Shown here in pieces: positions 36,147 through 46,100 of a stretch of DNA of 64,000 bases; the stretch's first letter is position 1; every line of letters starts with the position of its first letter. This DNA comes from Leptothoe kymatousa TAU-MAC 1615 (GTDB taxonomy: Bacteria; Cyanobacteriota; Cyanobacteriia; Phormidesmidales; Phormidesmidaceae). The notes beneath the pieces were generated by a model. That model saw only the letters and a list, made by a program, of their open reading frames with translations, made no database searches and was not told where the DNA came from. A program made the position numbers and the translations under genes. The stretch covers positions 177,280 to 241,279 of the forward strand of contig NZ_JADOER010000004.1 of the NCBI RefSeq assembly GCF_018739865.1, read 5' to 3'.

Positions 36147-38246
36147 TTAAACTACTGTTGCGTTGCTTAACAAAGGTGGCTCCGTTGTGGCTAGGTTTAG
36201 GCTGTCGAGCATAAAGGTATATTCAAAGGCGGTTTCTTCGAGCCAGCCGTAGCGGCCAGATGCGCCGCCGTGGCCCGCATCCATATTGGTTTTGAGCAGT
36301 AGCTGGTTTTGGTCGGTTTTGAGGTGCCGCAGTTTGGCGGTCCATTTTGCCGGTTCCCAGTAGGACACCCTGGGGTCGTTGAGGCCACCGGTGATCAGCA
36401 GGTCTGGATAGGCTTGGGCCGCTACGTTGTCGTAGGGGGAGTAGGACTTCATGTAGTCGTAAAATTCTTTTTCGTTGGGGTTGCCCCATTCGTCCCATTC
36501 CATCACGGAGAGGGGCAAGGTGGGATCCAAAATGGTGGTGACGACATCCACAAAGGGGACGGCTGCGATCGCAACTTTAAACAAGTCAGGCCGCATATTT
36601 AGCACCGCACCCATGAGGAGGCCCCCGGCGCTACCGCCCATAATGGCCAGACGGTCTGCGCGGGTCCATTGCTGGGCGATGAGATATTCGGCGCAGGCAA
36701 TAAAGTCGGTAAAGGTGTTCTTTTTGTAGAGAAATTTGCCCGCTTCATACCAGGGGCGACCCATTTCGCCACCGCCGCGAATGTGGGCAATGGCAAACAC
36801 CATGCCCCGGTCTAGCAACGACAGCCGGGGGGAGGAGAAATAGGCGGACATGCTGGCCCCATAGGAGCCGTAGCCGTAGAGCAGCAGAGGATTTTCGCCA
36901 CTGGGCTGAATATCTTTTTTGTACACCAAAGAGATGGGGATTTGGGTGCCGTCGGCCGCTGTGGCCATCAGCCACTCGCTTTGGTATTGGCTGCGATCGT
37001 AGCCCCCTAGTACGGGCGTTTCTTTTTTTAGCTGCCGCTGGTGGGTGTCCATGTCGTAGTCGAACACGGAGGAGGGGGTGATCAGCGACGTGTAGGAAAA
37101 CCGCAGGGTTTTGTTGTCAAATTCTGGCATGGCGCCGGACCAAACAGAGTAGGTGGGCTCGGGAAAGTCCAGGGCGGTTTCTTCTCCGGTGGAGAGTTTT
37201 TGGATGCGAATGGTGGGCAGTCCGCCCTGGCGTTCGTAGATCACCATGTGATCTGTAAAGATGTCGATGTCTTTTAGCTGCACATCGGCCCGGTGGGGGA
37301 TTACGGTTTGCCAGGTCTCTTTGCTGAGATTGTCCACTGGCGTTACCAACAGCTTAAAGTTGATGGCCGCTTCGTTGGTGATAATGTAAAACCGGCTGGC
37401 GCTGTTGTGGTCTCCAGGGTGGTGAGAAATGGAATATTCCACGCCGTACTGTCGGGGGCACACCACCTGAAACTCTCCATCGGGCCGGTTGGCATCTAAA
37501 ATGCGAAGCTCGGAGGTGACTTTGCTGTTGATGGCGATCAACAAGTAGGCATTGCTGCGGGTGCCACCCACCGAAAGATAAAAGGCGTCATCCGCTTCTT
37601 CGTAGATGAGCTGGTCTTGGTCCGGCGTTTCCCCGAGCTTGTGTTTCCACACTTGGTAGGGGCGATGGGCGTCGTCTAGACGGGTGTAAAATACGGTGCG
37701 GTTGTCGTTGGCCCAGACAACTTCGCTGGTGTTTTCGATGGCTTCTGGATATATCTGGCCGGTGGCTAGGTCTTTGAACACCAGGGTGTACCGTTCTGAG
37801 CCGTTGGTGTCGGTGGCGTAGGCCAGTAGCTGATGGTCGAGGCTGGTTTCGTAATCGCCCAGGTCAAAAAACTCGTGACCTGTTGCCAGTTGATTTTCGT
37901 CGAGTAAAATCTCTTCTGGGTTGTCTAGGCTGTGCCGCTTGCGGCACAAAATGCGGTAGGCTTTGCCTTCTTCGGTGCGGCTGTAGTAAAAGTAGTCGCC
38001 GTTTTTTGTGGGTACAGATAGGTCGGTTTCTTGAATGCGGCCCAGCATTTCGTCGTAGAGTGCCTTTTGGAACGCTTTGGTATGGGCTGTTTGGGCCTCG
38101 GTGTAGTCGTTTTCGGCCTTGAGGTAGTCGAGGGTGTCAGCAGCGGTGCGATCGCGCAGCCAATAGTAATCATCAATCCTAATATCCCCATGGTTTTCCA
38201 GGGTTTTAGGCTGTTTCTTTGCGATTGGTGCTCCAGACATATGCAA
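36147..38246 (-). CDS. ptrB: Oligopeptidase B (prolyl oligopeptidase family S9A)
   Basis: The 699-aa enzyme cleaves short peptides after basic residues. The N-terminal beta-propeller (about 1-410) starts with KTLENHGDIRIDDYYWLRD. The C-terminal alpha/beta hydrolase has the nucleophile Ser in IMGGSAGGLLMGAVLN, Asp in TGGLNDPRVSYWEP and His in DAGHGGASGRYGWLEE. RGGGEMGRPWYEAGK is also typical. Length is normal. A second ATG two codons in (MSGAPIAK) is an equally good start. It is divergent from the photolyase gene. Confidence 0.95.
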   Translation of the reverse strand: MHMSGAPIAKKQPKTLENHGDIRIDDYYWLRDRTAADTLDYLKAENDYTEAQTAHTKAFQKALYDEMLGRIQETDLSVPTKNGDYFYYSRTEEGKAYRILCRKRHSLDNPEEILLDENQLATGHEFFDLGDYETSLDHQLLAYATDTNGSERYTLVFKDLATGQIYPEAIENTSEVVWANDNRTVFYTRLDDAHRPYQVWKHKLGETPDQDQLIYEEADDAFYLSVGGTRSNAYLLIAINSKVTSELRILDANRPDGEFQVVCPRQYGVEYSISHHPGDHNSASRFYIITNEAAINFKLLVTPVDNLSKETWQTVIPHRADVQLKDIDIFTDHMVIYERQGGLPTIRIQKLSTGEETALDFPEPTYSVWSGAMPEFDNKTLRFSYTSLITPSSVFDYDMDTHQRQLKKETPVLGGYDRSQYQSEWLMATAADGTQIPISLVYKKDIQPSGENPLLLYGYGSYGASMSAYFSSPRLSLLDRGMVFAIAHIRGGGEMGRPWYEAGKFLYKKNTFTDFIACAEYLIAQQWTRADRLAIMGGSAGGLLMGAVLNMRPDLFKVAIAAVPFVDVVTTILDPTLPLSVMEWDEWGNPNEKEFYDYMKSYSPYDNVAAQAYPDLLITGGLNDPRVSYWEPAKWTAKLRHLKTDQNQLLLKTNMDAGHGGASGRYGWLEETAFEYTFMLDSLNLATTEPPLLSNATVV

Positions 38247-38361
38247 TCCCCTAATCTGCTATTGGTTCTAGAATACTGAGTCAGAGTGACCATAATATGG
38301 CGACTCCCGTGCTTTCCTTAAAAACCTTCTATACTAATCAAACTCCATTTATCATTCCCGC

Positions 38362-39792
38362 ATGGCTGATCTCATCCTGTTTTGGCACCGTCGCGATTTA
38401 CGCATTAGCGATAATCTAGGCCTAGCTGCGGCTCGGGAGCGCAGTCCTAAGGTGGTGGGGGTGTTTTGTTTAGATCCTGGCATCCTCAATGGAGATGATG
38501 TAGCGCCAGCGCGGGTAGTTTATATGCTGGGGTGCCTGGCCCAACTGCAAGCACGCTACCGGTCCGTGGGCAGTGAGCTACTGATTTTGCAGGGCAATCC
38601 GGTGCAGCAAATCCCCCGGGCCGCGTCCGCATTACGGGCTGTGGCAGTGCATTGGAACCGGGATGTAGAACCCTATTCTCGCCAGCGGGATAATGCTGTG
38701 GCCGAGGCGTTGGGGGAAAAGGGCATTGAAATACGAACAAAAACCTGGGATCAGCTCCTCCATGCCCCAGGGGATGTGCTCACCGGGGCTGGCAAACCTT
38801 ATACGGTCTATGGTCCGTTCTGGCGCAATTGGCAAAAGTCTCCCAAGCTGGCACCTGTGGAGACCCTGCACGATGCGGTGGGCTTGAGTGACGCGGAGCG
38901 GGACGGGGTGGATGCCATACCGCTGCCCACGGCGAAAGATTTGGGCTTTGTTTGGCAGGTGCCCTTGCCCCTAGAACCAGGGGAGCTGGCGGCCCAAGCT
39001 CAGCTTGCCAGCTTTGGGCAACAGGCCATGGAAGCCTATGACGACCAGCGCAATTTTCCTGCCGTTATTGGCACGTCCTTGCTCAGTGCCGCCCTTAAGT
39101 TTGGGGCTGTGGGTATACGTGAGGTGTGGCAAACGGCCACCGTTGCCTACGAGCAATGTCGCAGTGATGAGGGCCGTGCTAATGTCCAAACGTGGATGCA
39201 GGAACTGGCCTGGCGAGAGTTTTATCAGCATGTGATGTATTTCTTCCCAGAGTTGGCAGACGGCCCCTACCGGGCAGCTTGGAAAGATTTTCCCTGGGAC
39301 AATAGTGAAACTCTGTTTGAGGCCTGGTGTGCAGGTCGCACGGGGTATCCCATTGTTGATGCTGCCATGCGCCAGCTAAACGAAACCGGTTGGATGCACA
39401 ATCGCTGCCGGATGATTGTGGCCAGCTTTCTCACCAAAGATCTAATTATTGATTGGCGCTGGGGCGAGAAGTATTTTATGCAAAAACTGGTGGATGGTGA
39501 CCTCAGTGCCAACAACGGTGGCTGGCAGTGGAGTGCGTCCAGTGGGATGGATCCTAAGCCTCTGAGGATTTTTAATCCGGCGAGTCAGGCGAAGAAGTTT
39601 GATGCGGATGCGGAGTATATTCGCCAGTGGTTGCCTGAAATTCGTCGGGTGGATACGGGTGCTTTAGTGAGTGGTAAAATCTCCCCCCTCGATGTGGAAG
39701 GGACGGGCTATGCTGCTCCTGTGGTGGATCATAAAAAACAACAGGCTTTGTTTAAGGAGCTGTATAAACAACAAAAAGCTAAGCTGCAGTAG
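38362..39792 (+). CDS. phr: Deoxyribodipyrimidine photolyase (class I)
   Basis: The 476-aa enzyme repairs cyclobutane pyrimidine dimers using light, with FAD and an antenna pigment. The N-terminal alpha/beta domain starts [20 protein letters not shown]. The FAD domain contains [37 protein letters not shown], and [17 protein letters not shown], and ends [20 protein letters not shown]. The residues match photolyases rather than animal cryptochromes. The deazaflavin antenna type is likely but inferred. Confidence 0.95.
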   Translation: MADLILFWHRRDLRISDNLGLAAARERSPKVVGVFCLDPGILNGDDVAPARVVYMLGCLAQLQARYRSVGSELLILQGNPVQQIPRAASALRAVAVHWNRDVEPYSRQRDNAVAEALGEKGIEIRTKTWDQLLHAPGDVLTGAGKPYTVYGPFWRNWQKSPKLAPVETLHDAVGLSDAERDGVDAIPLPTAKDLGFVWQVPLPLEPGELAAQAQLASFGQQAMEAYDDQRNFPAVIGTSLLSAALKFGAVGIREVWQTATVAYEQCRSDEGRANVQTWMQELAWREFYQHVMYFFPELADGPYRAAWKDFPWDNSETLFEAWCAGRTGYPIVDAAMRQLNETGWMHNRCRMIVASFLTKDLIIDWRWGEKYFMQKLVDGDLSANNGGWQWSASSGMDPKPLRIFNPASQAKKFDADAEYIRQWLPEIRRVDTGALVSGKISPLDVEGTGYAAPVVDHKKQQALFKELYKQQKAKLQ

Positions 39793-40256
39793 CCATTGGT
39801 GCGGTTGATCCTCGAGATAATTTCATTGGCCCCATTTAGGTGATTGGCGTTTGTGCCTGACATTCTCCCCACAGCCCTATGGGCTTGTGCCCGGATGTTT
39901 GTTGCTGTTCTGTTGTTTTGTTTCCGCCAAAAATATGTAATATGTCTGCCGGCTTTTTGTCTGCGCCGAGAATATAGTGGTGGGTTTTGATGGGTGGCAT
40001 TGCCTGGTCTCGAGTCGCCCTGGGCAGTCCGTTGCCTGATGTCTGAGGTTAGTTTGCCGACACCTGGTGTGCGCCCCTAATACAGCTTCGCAGTATCAAG
40101 TTTTCCTTTGTGATCCGGACTTGCTGCAATTTGTCTGGATTAAATTGTTATGGCAAAGTTTTTTGATTTCTAAAATCCGGCCACTTAACGGGGAAGTCGT
40201 CTTGTTTGCACAGTCGGCTAACACGATGGAAATTCATTTAAAGGGAATGAAGCGAC
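39793..40256. other. Intergenic region before the TM2 gene
   Basis: About 460 bp. A frame at 40067-40264 has no recognisable protein character or start context. No hairpin with a T-run was found. Confidence 0.45.
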
Positions 40257-40523
40257 ATGACTAATTCAGGTAGTCCAGATGGGGCTGATAAGAAAATCGT
40301 GGCTGGAATCTGTGGCATTCTGCTCGGTGCCCTGGGTGTCCATAAGTTTATTTTGGGCTACACCACGGAAGGCGTGATTATGTTGGTGGGGAGCTTGGTA
40401 ACCTGCGGGTTTGGGGCGGCTGTGTTCGGTGTAATTGGCTTGGTTGAAGGGATTTTATATCTGACTAAATCCGATGATGAATTTGTCAGCACTTACATCA
40501 CCAATAAGAAGGGGTGGCTCTAG
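40257..40523 (+). CDS. TM2 domain protein
   Basis: The 88-aa membrane protein matches the TM2 family: KKIVAGICGILLGALGVHKF, then LGYTTEGVIMLV and a second helix through GAAVFGVIGLVEGILYL. This family is common in cyanobacteria and of unknown function. The ATG overlaps the end of an upstream non-coding stretch, and the 3' end overlaps the DUF2752 gene by 50 bp. Confidence 0.88.
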   Translation: MTNSGSPDGADKKIVAGICGILLGALGVHKFILGYTTEGVIMLVGSLVTCGFGAAVFGVIGLVEGILYLTKSDDEFVSTYITNKKGWL

Positions 40524-40977
40524 GCTAGGTCTGCCTCTATCTAGGCTGGCGCTGTATGGGCGCTTCGGCCTATGGGGGGCGCTATTGATGCCGTTGCTGA
40601 TTGTTGTGCTTCACAGGCTGGGCTACGAGGTGCATCTGTGGGGCTGTTTTATGCAGGCATTGGTGGGTATTCCCTGCCCCACATGGGGGATGACTCGGGC
40701 TGTATTTGAGATCGCAAATGCCCAATGGTCGGCGGCCATCCAATACAACCTGCTCGCTCCCTTTGCCATTGTCCTGTGGGGCGTTGCCCTGGTGCACATC
40801 AGTGCCGAACTATGGACTAGGACGGTGCTGAGTCTTTGGTGGCGGCGGCGGTCGGTGTGGCTGGTGGTGGGGCTCATGGTCGTTGGCTACCATGGCCATC
40901 GGCTCTATGATTTATGGACCTCTGGCACCCTGGCGGTGACGGTGCAGCAGTCATGGCTCTATGGCCTATTGGGGTAG
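40474..40977 (+). CDS. DUF2752 membrane protein with altered CPxCGMTRA motif
   Basis: The 167-aa protein has three or four helices. The family motif normally reads CPxCGxTRA; here it is GIPCPTWGMTRAVFEIANAQ, with Trp in place of the second Cys. It overlaps the TM2 gene by 50 bp in another frame, so translation may be coupled. TM2 and DUF2752 genes are often neighbours in bacteria. The first or second ATG (40474, 40477) could be used. Confidence 0.82.
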   Translation: MMNLSALTSPIRRGGSRLGLPLSRLALYGRFGLWGALLMPLLIVVLHRLGYEVHLWGCFMQALVGIPCPTWGMTRAVFEIANAQWSAAIQYNLLAPFAIVLWGVALVHISAELWTRTVLSLWWRRRSVWLVVGLMVVGYHGHRLYDLWTSGTLAVTVQQSWLYGLLG

Positions 40978-41007
40978 GTGTGTCGTTTTTTCCTTTTTCC
41001 GTAACCT

Positions 41008-41238
41008 ATGGGTAATCAAAGGCTCCCTTTAAAAGCAGGATTAGCGATCGCAGGTTTAACCTACTTTCAGATTTTTTCTCATTTAGGGCTACACCCTATT
41101 CTAAAAAACTATCTGATTTTGGTGCCCGTTCAGATTGGCGTACTTATCTATTTTGGCTACATTTACTGGAGTGGCAAATCTGAGTCGCCCAGCCGCCTTC
41201 GGGCAAACGTTGCGGATAGAACAAAGAAGACGGAGTAG
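41008..41238 (+). CDS. Small hypothetical membrane protein, 76 aa
   Basis: Two hydrophobic stretches (AGLAIAGLTYFQIF and YLILVPVQIGVLIYFGYIYW) precede a basic tail. It begins 31 bp after the DUF2752 stop in the same direction and may belong to that group. No family is recognised. A HIP1 site lies within it. Confidence 0.5.
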   Translation: MGNQRLPLKAGLAIAGLTYFQIFSHLGLHPILKNYLILVPVQIGVLIYFGYIYWSGKSESPSRLRANVADRTKKTE

Positions 41239-41267
41239 GATTGTATATACTCTAAATTAATCACTAT

Positions 41268-42605
41268 ATGAAGTCCTTAAGCTTAGATCTCGAGACATCC
41301 ATCGGAGAACCGCGCCTCAAGTTAGCAGACAATTTAACTGAGTTCCCCCTAGAGATTCTAGAGCAGGCAGAATCATTAGAGATTTTAGACCTTTCCAATA
41401 ATCAGCTGAAAACGCTGCCCGACGAGTTTGCCCGGTTAAAAAAACTGCGCATCGCCTTTTTTAACAATAACCAGTTTGAAGAGTTTCCCGAGGTTTTGGC
41501 AAAATGCCCAAATCTCTCCATGGTTAGCTTCAAGGGCAATCGGCTCCACACCATCCGTGAAACAGCCCTATCTCCCAACATTCGGTGGCTGATTCTCACC
41601 AATAACCAATTAACCCAATTGCCCAAGAGCATTGGCACCCTGACCAAGCTGCAAAAGTGCATGCTGGCGGGGAACCAGCTATCGGCTTTGCCAGGGGAAA
41701 TGGCGAACTGTAAAAGCATAGAGCTGCTGCGGTTGGCGGCGAATCGATTTGAGTCATTGCCAGACTGGTTGTTCACATTGCCCCGTTTAACCTGGTTGGC
41801 CTATGCTGGCAACCCCTGCTGCCAGCCAACCGCAGCGCAGAAAAATGCCTTTTTGGCCATCATTGAACCGGAAGAACTGCAGCTGGGGGAGGTGCTGGGC
41901 CAAGGGGCCTCGGGCGTTATTTATAAAGCCCAGTGGCAGTCGGGCGGGCCCTCGGGGCTAGTGCAAGATGTGGCGGTCAAGCTGTTTAAAGGGGAAATGA
42001 CCAGTGATGGCTTGCCCCTGGATGAAATGCAGGCCTGCATTGCTGCGGGCACCCACCCGAATTTAGTGAATGTGCTGGGGAAACTGGGGCAGCCGATTGA
42101 TGGCAAAGCGGGGCTGGTGTTTGCTTACATTGCCAACAGCTACAGCAACTTGGGCAATCCCCCCAGCTTAGAGACCTGCACTCGGGATACCTACCCAGAG
42201 GATGCCAGTTTCTCTTTGCCCATGATTCTCAAAATTGCCTATGGTATTGCGTCGGTTGTGACCCATCTCCATGCCCGTGGCATTATGCATGGCGATCTCT
42301 ATGCCCACAATATTTTGATCAATGCTCGGGGCAAGAGTATTTTGGGAGACTTTGGGGCAGCCTCTTTCTTTGATTTAGATGCTAAGCCAACAGCCCAAGC
42401 ATTTCAGTGGCTGGAGTCGCGAGCCTTTGGCTGTCTTTTGGAAGACTTGCTCGATCGCTATGGGGCAGAGGCTGTCGATGGGGAAGCCGCAACTATGGAG
42501 CAACTGAGGGTGTTGCAACAGCAGTGTATGGCAGAAGAGCCCAGCAAACGTCCACTGTTTGAGACAATTTGTCAAACTCTATCGACGGCGTCTCAGATGG
42601 GGTAG
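41268..42605 (+). CDS. Leucine-rich-repeat protein kinase
   Basis: The 445-aa soluble protein has about seven leucine-rich repeats (residues 30-200; for example LEILDLSNNQLKTLPDEFAR) and a kinase domain from about 205. The Gly loop is LGEVLGQGASGVIYKA and the Lys is in VAVKLFKGE. The catalytic loop is MHGDLYAHNILIN, where Gly replaces the Arg of HRD and Tyr replaces the usual Lys; the Mg-binding motif is GDFGAASFF. The missing catalytic-loop Lys may lower activity. No membrane helix is present. A terminator hairpin follows. Confidence 0.9.
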   Translation: MKSLSLDLETSIGEPRLKLADNLTEFPLEILEQAESLEILDLSNNQLKTLPDEFARLKKLRIAFFNNNQFEEFPEVLAKCPNLSMVSFKGNRLHTIRETALSPNIRWLILTNNQLTQLPKSIGTLTKLQKCMLAGNQLSALPGEMANCKSIELLRLAANRFESLPDWLFTLPRLTWLAYAGNPCCQPTAAQKNAFLAIIEPEELQLGEVLGQGASGVIYKAQWQSGGPSGLVQDVAVKLFKGEMTSDGLPLDEMQACIAAGTHPNLVNVLGKLGQPIDGKAGLVFAYIANSYSNLGNPPSLETCTRDTYPEDASFSLPMILKIAYGIASVVTHLHARGIMHGDLYAHNILINARGKSILGDFGAASFFDLDAKPTAQAFQWLESRAFGCLLEDLLDRYGAEAVDGEAATMEQLRVLQQQCMAEEPSKRPLFETICQTLSTASQMG

Positions 42606-42621
42606 GCGTTGGCTACCAAAT

Positions 42622-42664
42622 AAAACAGCATCACCTAGTTGCGGATAGCAGGGATGCTGTTTTT
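42622..42664 (+). terminator. Terminator of the LRR-kinase gene
   Basis: AAAACAGCATC (42622-42632) pairs perfectly with GATGCTGTTTT (42653-42663); the stem ends in a T-run. It lies 17 bp after the stop. Confidence 0.75.
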
Positions 42665-42728
42665 GGGATGTTGATGGCAACAGCCATGCTGTTTAAGCTG
42701 GGGCAGCAACTCGTGTGGGGATAATTTT

Positions 42729-42773
42729 GCGATCGCAACTTTTCTTGCCGATGGAAAAGTGCGATCGCTTTTT
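42729..42773 (+). terminator. Second terminator-like hairpin with HIP1 in both stem arms
   Basis: GCGATCGC-A-ACTTTTC (42729-42744) pairs with GAAAAGT-GCGATCGC (42754-42768), one unpaired A aside, and is followed by TTTTT. Both arms contain the HIP1 octamer, so the hairpin may have arisen from two nearby HIP1 sites. Confidence 0.65.
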
Positions 42774-43151
42774 GCTGTTAACAACTTCGTACATCCAGCC
42801 CCAGGGCACTGGAAAACCACCCAGACTTCAGCCGTGCCAATCATGCTGCAACCGCTCACCATTAAATTGCCTTGGTAAGTATATCCTTTATACATTCACC
42901 ATTAGATTCATATAAACCTCATGGCCACCATGGGAAGCTGAGAATATACTGAGAACAACTTAAGAGCTTTATAGTCTTTGGGGACACATTTCATGTTGGT
43001 GCCATTGTTTCTAGGTGGTGCCCTATTTATTTTGCAGATGTAGTTGGTCGATTCCATTTGTTGCAATGGAATTGTTGCGTATTGTTTTCCTAACTCATCT
43101 CTGCTTTATCTCTTCATTTAAGCCTCAAATAATTAAAGTTTTTTTTGAAGC
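42774..43151. other. Upstream region of the DUF4347 giant gene
   Basis: No gene is supported here. A minus-strand frame (42635-42895) crosses the two terminators and is judged spurious. The region is AT-rich near 43080-43150 and should hold the promoter. Confidence 0.45.
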
Positions 43152-46100
43152 ATGTCAGTAAATAATAGTCCTGCATCGGATGCATCCTCTGTTGTATCCA
43201 TCGCTTTTGTTGATGGTGCTGTTGGTCAGGCAGATACCCTGATACAAGGTCTTCAAGTAGATAAAGTCTTTTTATTAAACGATAAAACCAATGCCATTGG
43301 GCAGATCTCTCAGGCGTTGGGGGCCCATCAAAACCTAGCGAGTATTCATATCTTTTCCCATGGTGGTGAGAATACTTTACAGTTTGCCAATGGCTATTTT
43401 TCTGCCGCGAACCTAGGCGATTATGAAGAGGAGCTAGCCGCCTGGGGAGATGCCCTATCCACCGACGGTGACCTGTTGTTCTATGGCTGTAACCTTGCGG
43501 CTGGGGGCGATCAATTTATTCAACAGGTGAGTCAGTTGACCCAGGCAGATGTGGCTGCTTCCGATGATATGACCGGCCACACCAGTCTCGGTGGAGATTG
43601 GGATTTGGAAACAACCATTGGCACCATTGAAGCTGCCATGGCGGTGGATCTGGCCACCCAAGCGGTTTACCGAGACACCTTAGATACGATTGTGGGCACG
43701 GCGGGGGCCGACGGTCTGTTGCAGGGCACGGCGGGTGACGACACGTTGAGTGGTCTGGGGGGCATTGATGCCCTCCGGGGAAATGGTGGCGCAGATGTCT
43801 TTATTTTGGGGGATGAAACCGGCGGTTTCTATAACCAGGCACAGTTTAGTGACTATGCCGATATCGTCGACTTTACCATCGGAGAAGATATCATCCAGCT
43901 CAACGGAGTGCTGGCTGACTATACCTTCCAAACGGTGGGCAACAACACTTGGATTTATCAGGGGCCTTCCTCCAGTGGTGAGTTGGTGGCCGATATCTTT
44001 GATACCAATGGTGTCGATATTACCGGCAGCATTGACTTTACGGACGATGGCACGCCCCCTAATCCGCCCAATCCGCCTAACCCCCCCAATCCGCCTAACC
44101 CGCCTAACCCGCCCAATCCACCCACCCCCGGCAATACTATCTTGGGTACGGCTGGCAGCGATGGTTTGTTGTCAGGAACCAATGGTGACGACACCATCAA
44201 GGGCCTAGGGGGCATTGACGCCTTGGCGGGCAATGGTGGGGCGGATGTGTTTGTGCTGGGGGATGAAACTGGCGGCTTTTACGACAGGGCCCAGTTTAGT
44301 GACTATGCCGACATCATTGACTTTACCGTCGGGGAAGACTTTATCCGTCTAGATGGGGGCTTTAGCGACTATACATTTGAAACCGTTGGCAACAATACCT
44401 GGATCTATAAAGGCCCCTCCAGCAGCGGTGAGCTGGTGGCTGATGTCTTTAATACCAATGGTGTGGACATTACCGGCAGTATTGACTTTGTGGATGGAGG
44501 CACGCCACCGCCAGAAGAGTCTACCTTTGCCCTCCAGGACAGCACCACCGTCTTTGTCAATGAGGCCGCCGGGGTGGCCACGATCACCGCTGTGCGCACC
44601 GGCGGCATTCAGCAACAGGCTACCCTGGAATATACCCTGAATGAGCTGGGGGAGAATTCGGCCACGGGCGATGTTGATTTTACCCGACCCACGTTTGATG
44701 GTCGGCCCAACACTGGACAAGTGGTCTTTGCTGCTGGCGTGTCCGAAGTGTCCTTTGCTATTCCCATTGTCAATGATGACGTGAGTGAAGGGGATGAAAG
44801 TTTTTCGGTGGGTATTCAAAACCCGACGGGCGGCACCCTCGGCGCCCCTCGAACCAAGCTGATTACCATCGTGGATGACGATGTTGCTTCAACCATTTCC
44901 CTGGGGCAAGGGTCGCTGAATGTGGCGGAATCTGACGGCACGGCTACGGTGACGGTCCAGCGAAGTGGCGATGCTGGGGTGGCAGCGTCTGTTACCTACA
45001 GTATTAGCGATGGTACGGCCAGTGTGGGCGAAGATTATGGTGGTGCCACGTCGGGTACGGTTAATTTTGCGCCGGGGCAAACCTCCCAAACCATTGATAT
45101 TTCGATTTTGGAAGATAGTCTGACGGAAGGGAATGAGACGTTTTCCCTGTCGTTGGAGACTGCCACCAATGCTGCCCTGGGCGCTCAGCTGACCACCACC
45201 ATTAATATTCTCGACAACGATCTGGATCTGGGGGCCTTAACCCGCACAACGGCGGTGACTGGATTGGTGCAGCCCACCACCCTGGATTGGACCCCCGATG
45301 GCCGCTACATGTTGGTGGCTGAAAAGGGCGGTGTGGTTAAGGTGGTGGATAACGGCGTATTGCGCTCAACGCCGCTGATTGACATTGCCGACCAGGTGAA
45401 TGGCACCCGCGATCGCGGCCTGCTGGGGTTAGCCATTCACCCCGAATTTCCCAGTAACCCCTATGTGTATTTGCTCTACACCTACGATCCACCGGAGACC
45501 GCAGGTAGAACCGGGCTGGGTGGCCCCGACGGCAACGGCAACCGGCCATCGCGCATGGTGCGTGTCACCGTGGACCCCAACACCATGGTGGCGGATGCCA
45601 ACAGTTTGCTCGTATTGGCGGGCACCAACAGCACCTGGGACTACACCAATAGCCCCACCGGCAACAGTACCGGCGATACGTCCATTACGCCGTCCGGCAT
45701 TGTCAATGGCACCACCATTACGGCACCCGCCAGTGAAATCGAAATTGGCACCCAGGACAATGACCCCGATCGCCCTGGCATCCAAAACCAAAATATCCGC
45801 GACTACCTGGCCACCGATAGTGAATCCCATTCCATTGGCGATTTAGAATTTGGGGCCGATGGCTATCTCTATTTGAGTAACGGCGATGGCACCTCCTACA
45901 ACTTTGTGGATGCGCGCACGGTGAGGGTGCAAGACATCAACAACCTGTCGGGTAAGGTGCTACGCATTGACCCCATCACAGGCGAAGGTGTTTCTACCAA
46001 CCCGTTCTACAATGGCGACGGCGATAGCAACCAGTCCAAGGTCTTTTACTCGGGGCTGCGCAATCCGTTCCGGTTTGCCTTTGACCCGGTGACCGACCTC

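Noticed and set aside
40067..40264. 65-aa plus-strand gene
   Set aside because: No ribosome-binding site, no family resemblance, and composition is not gene-like.
42635..42895. 86-aa minus-strand gene
   Set aside because: It crosses two terminator-like hairpins and lacks recognisable protein character.
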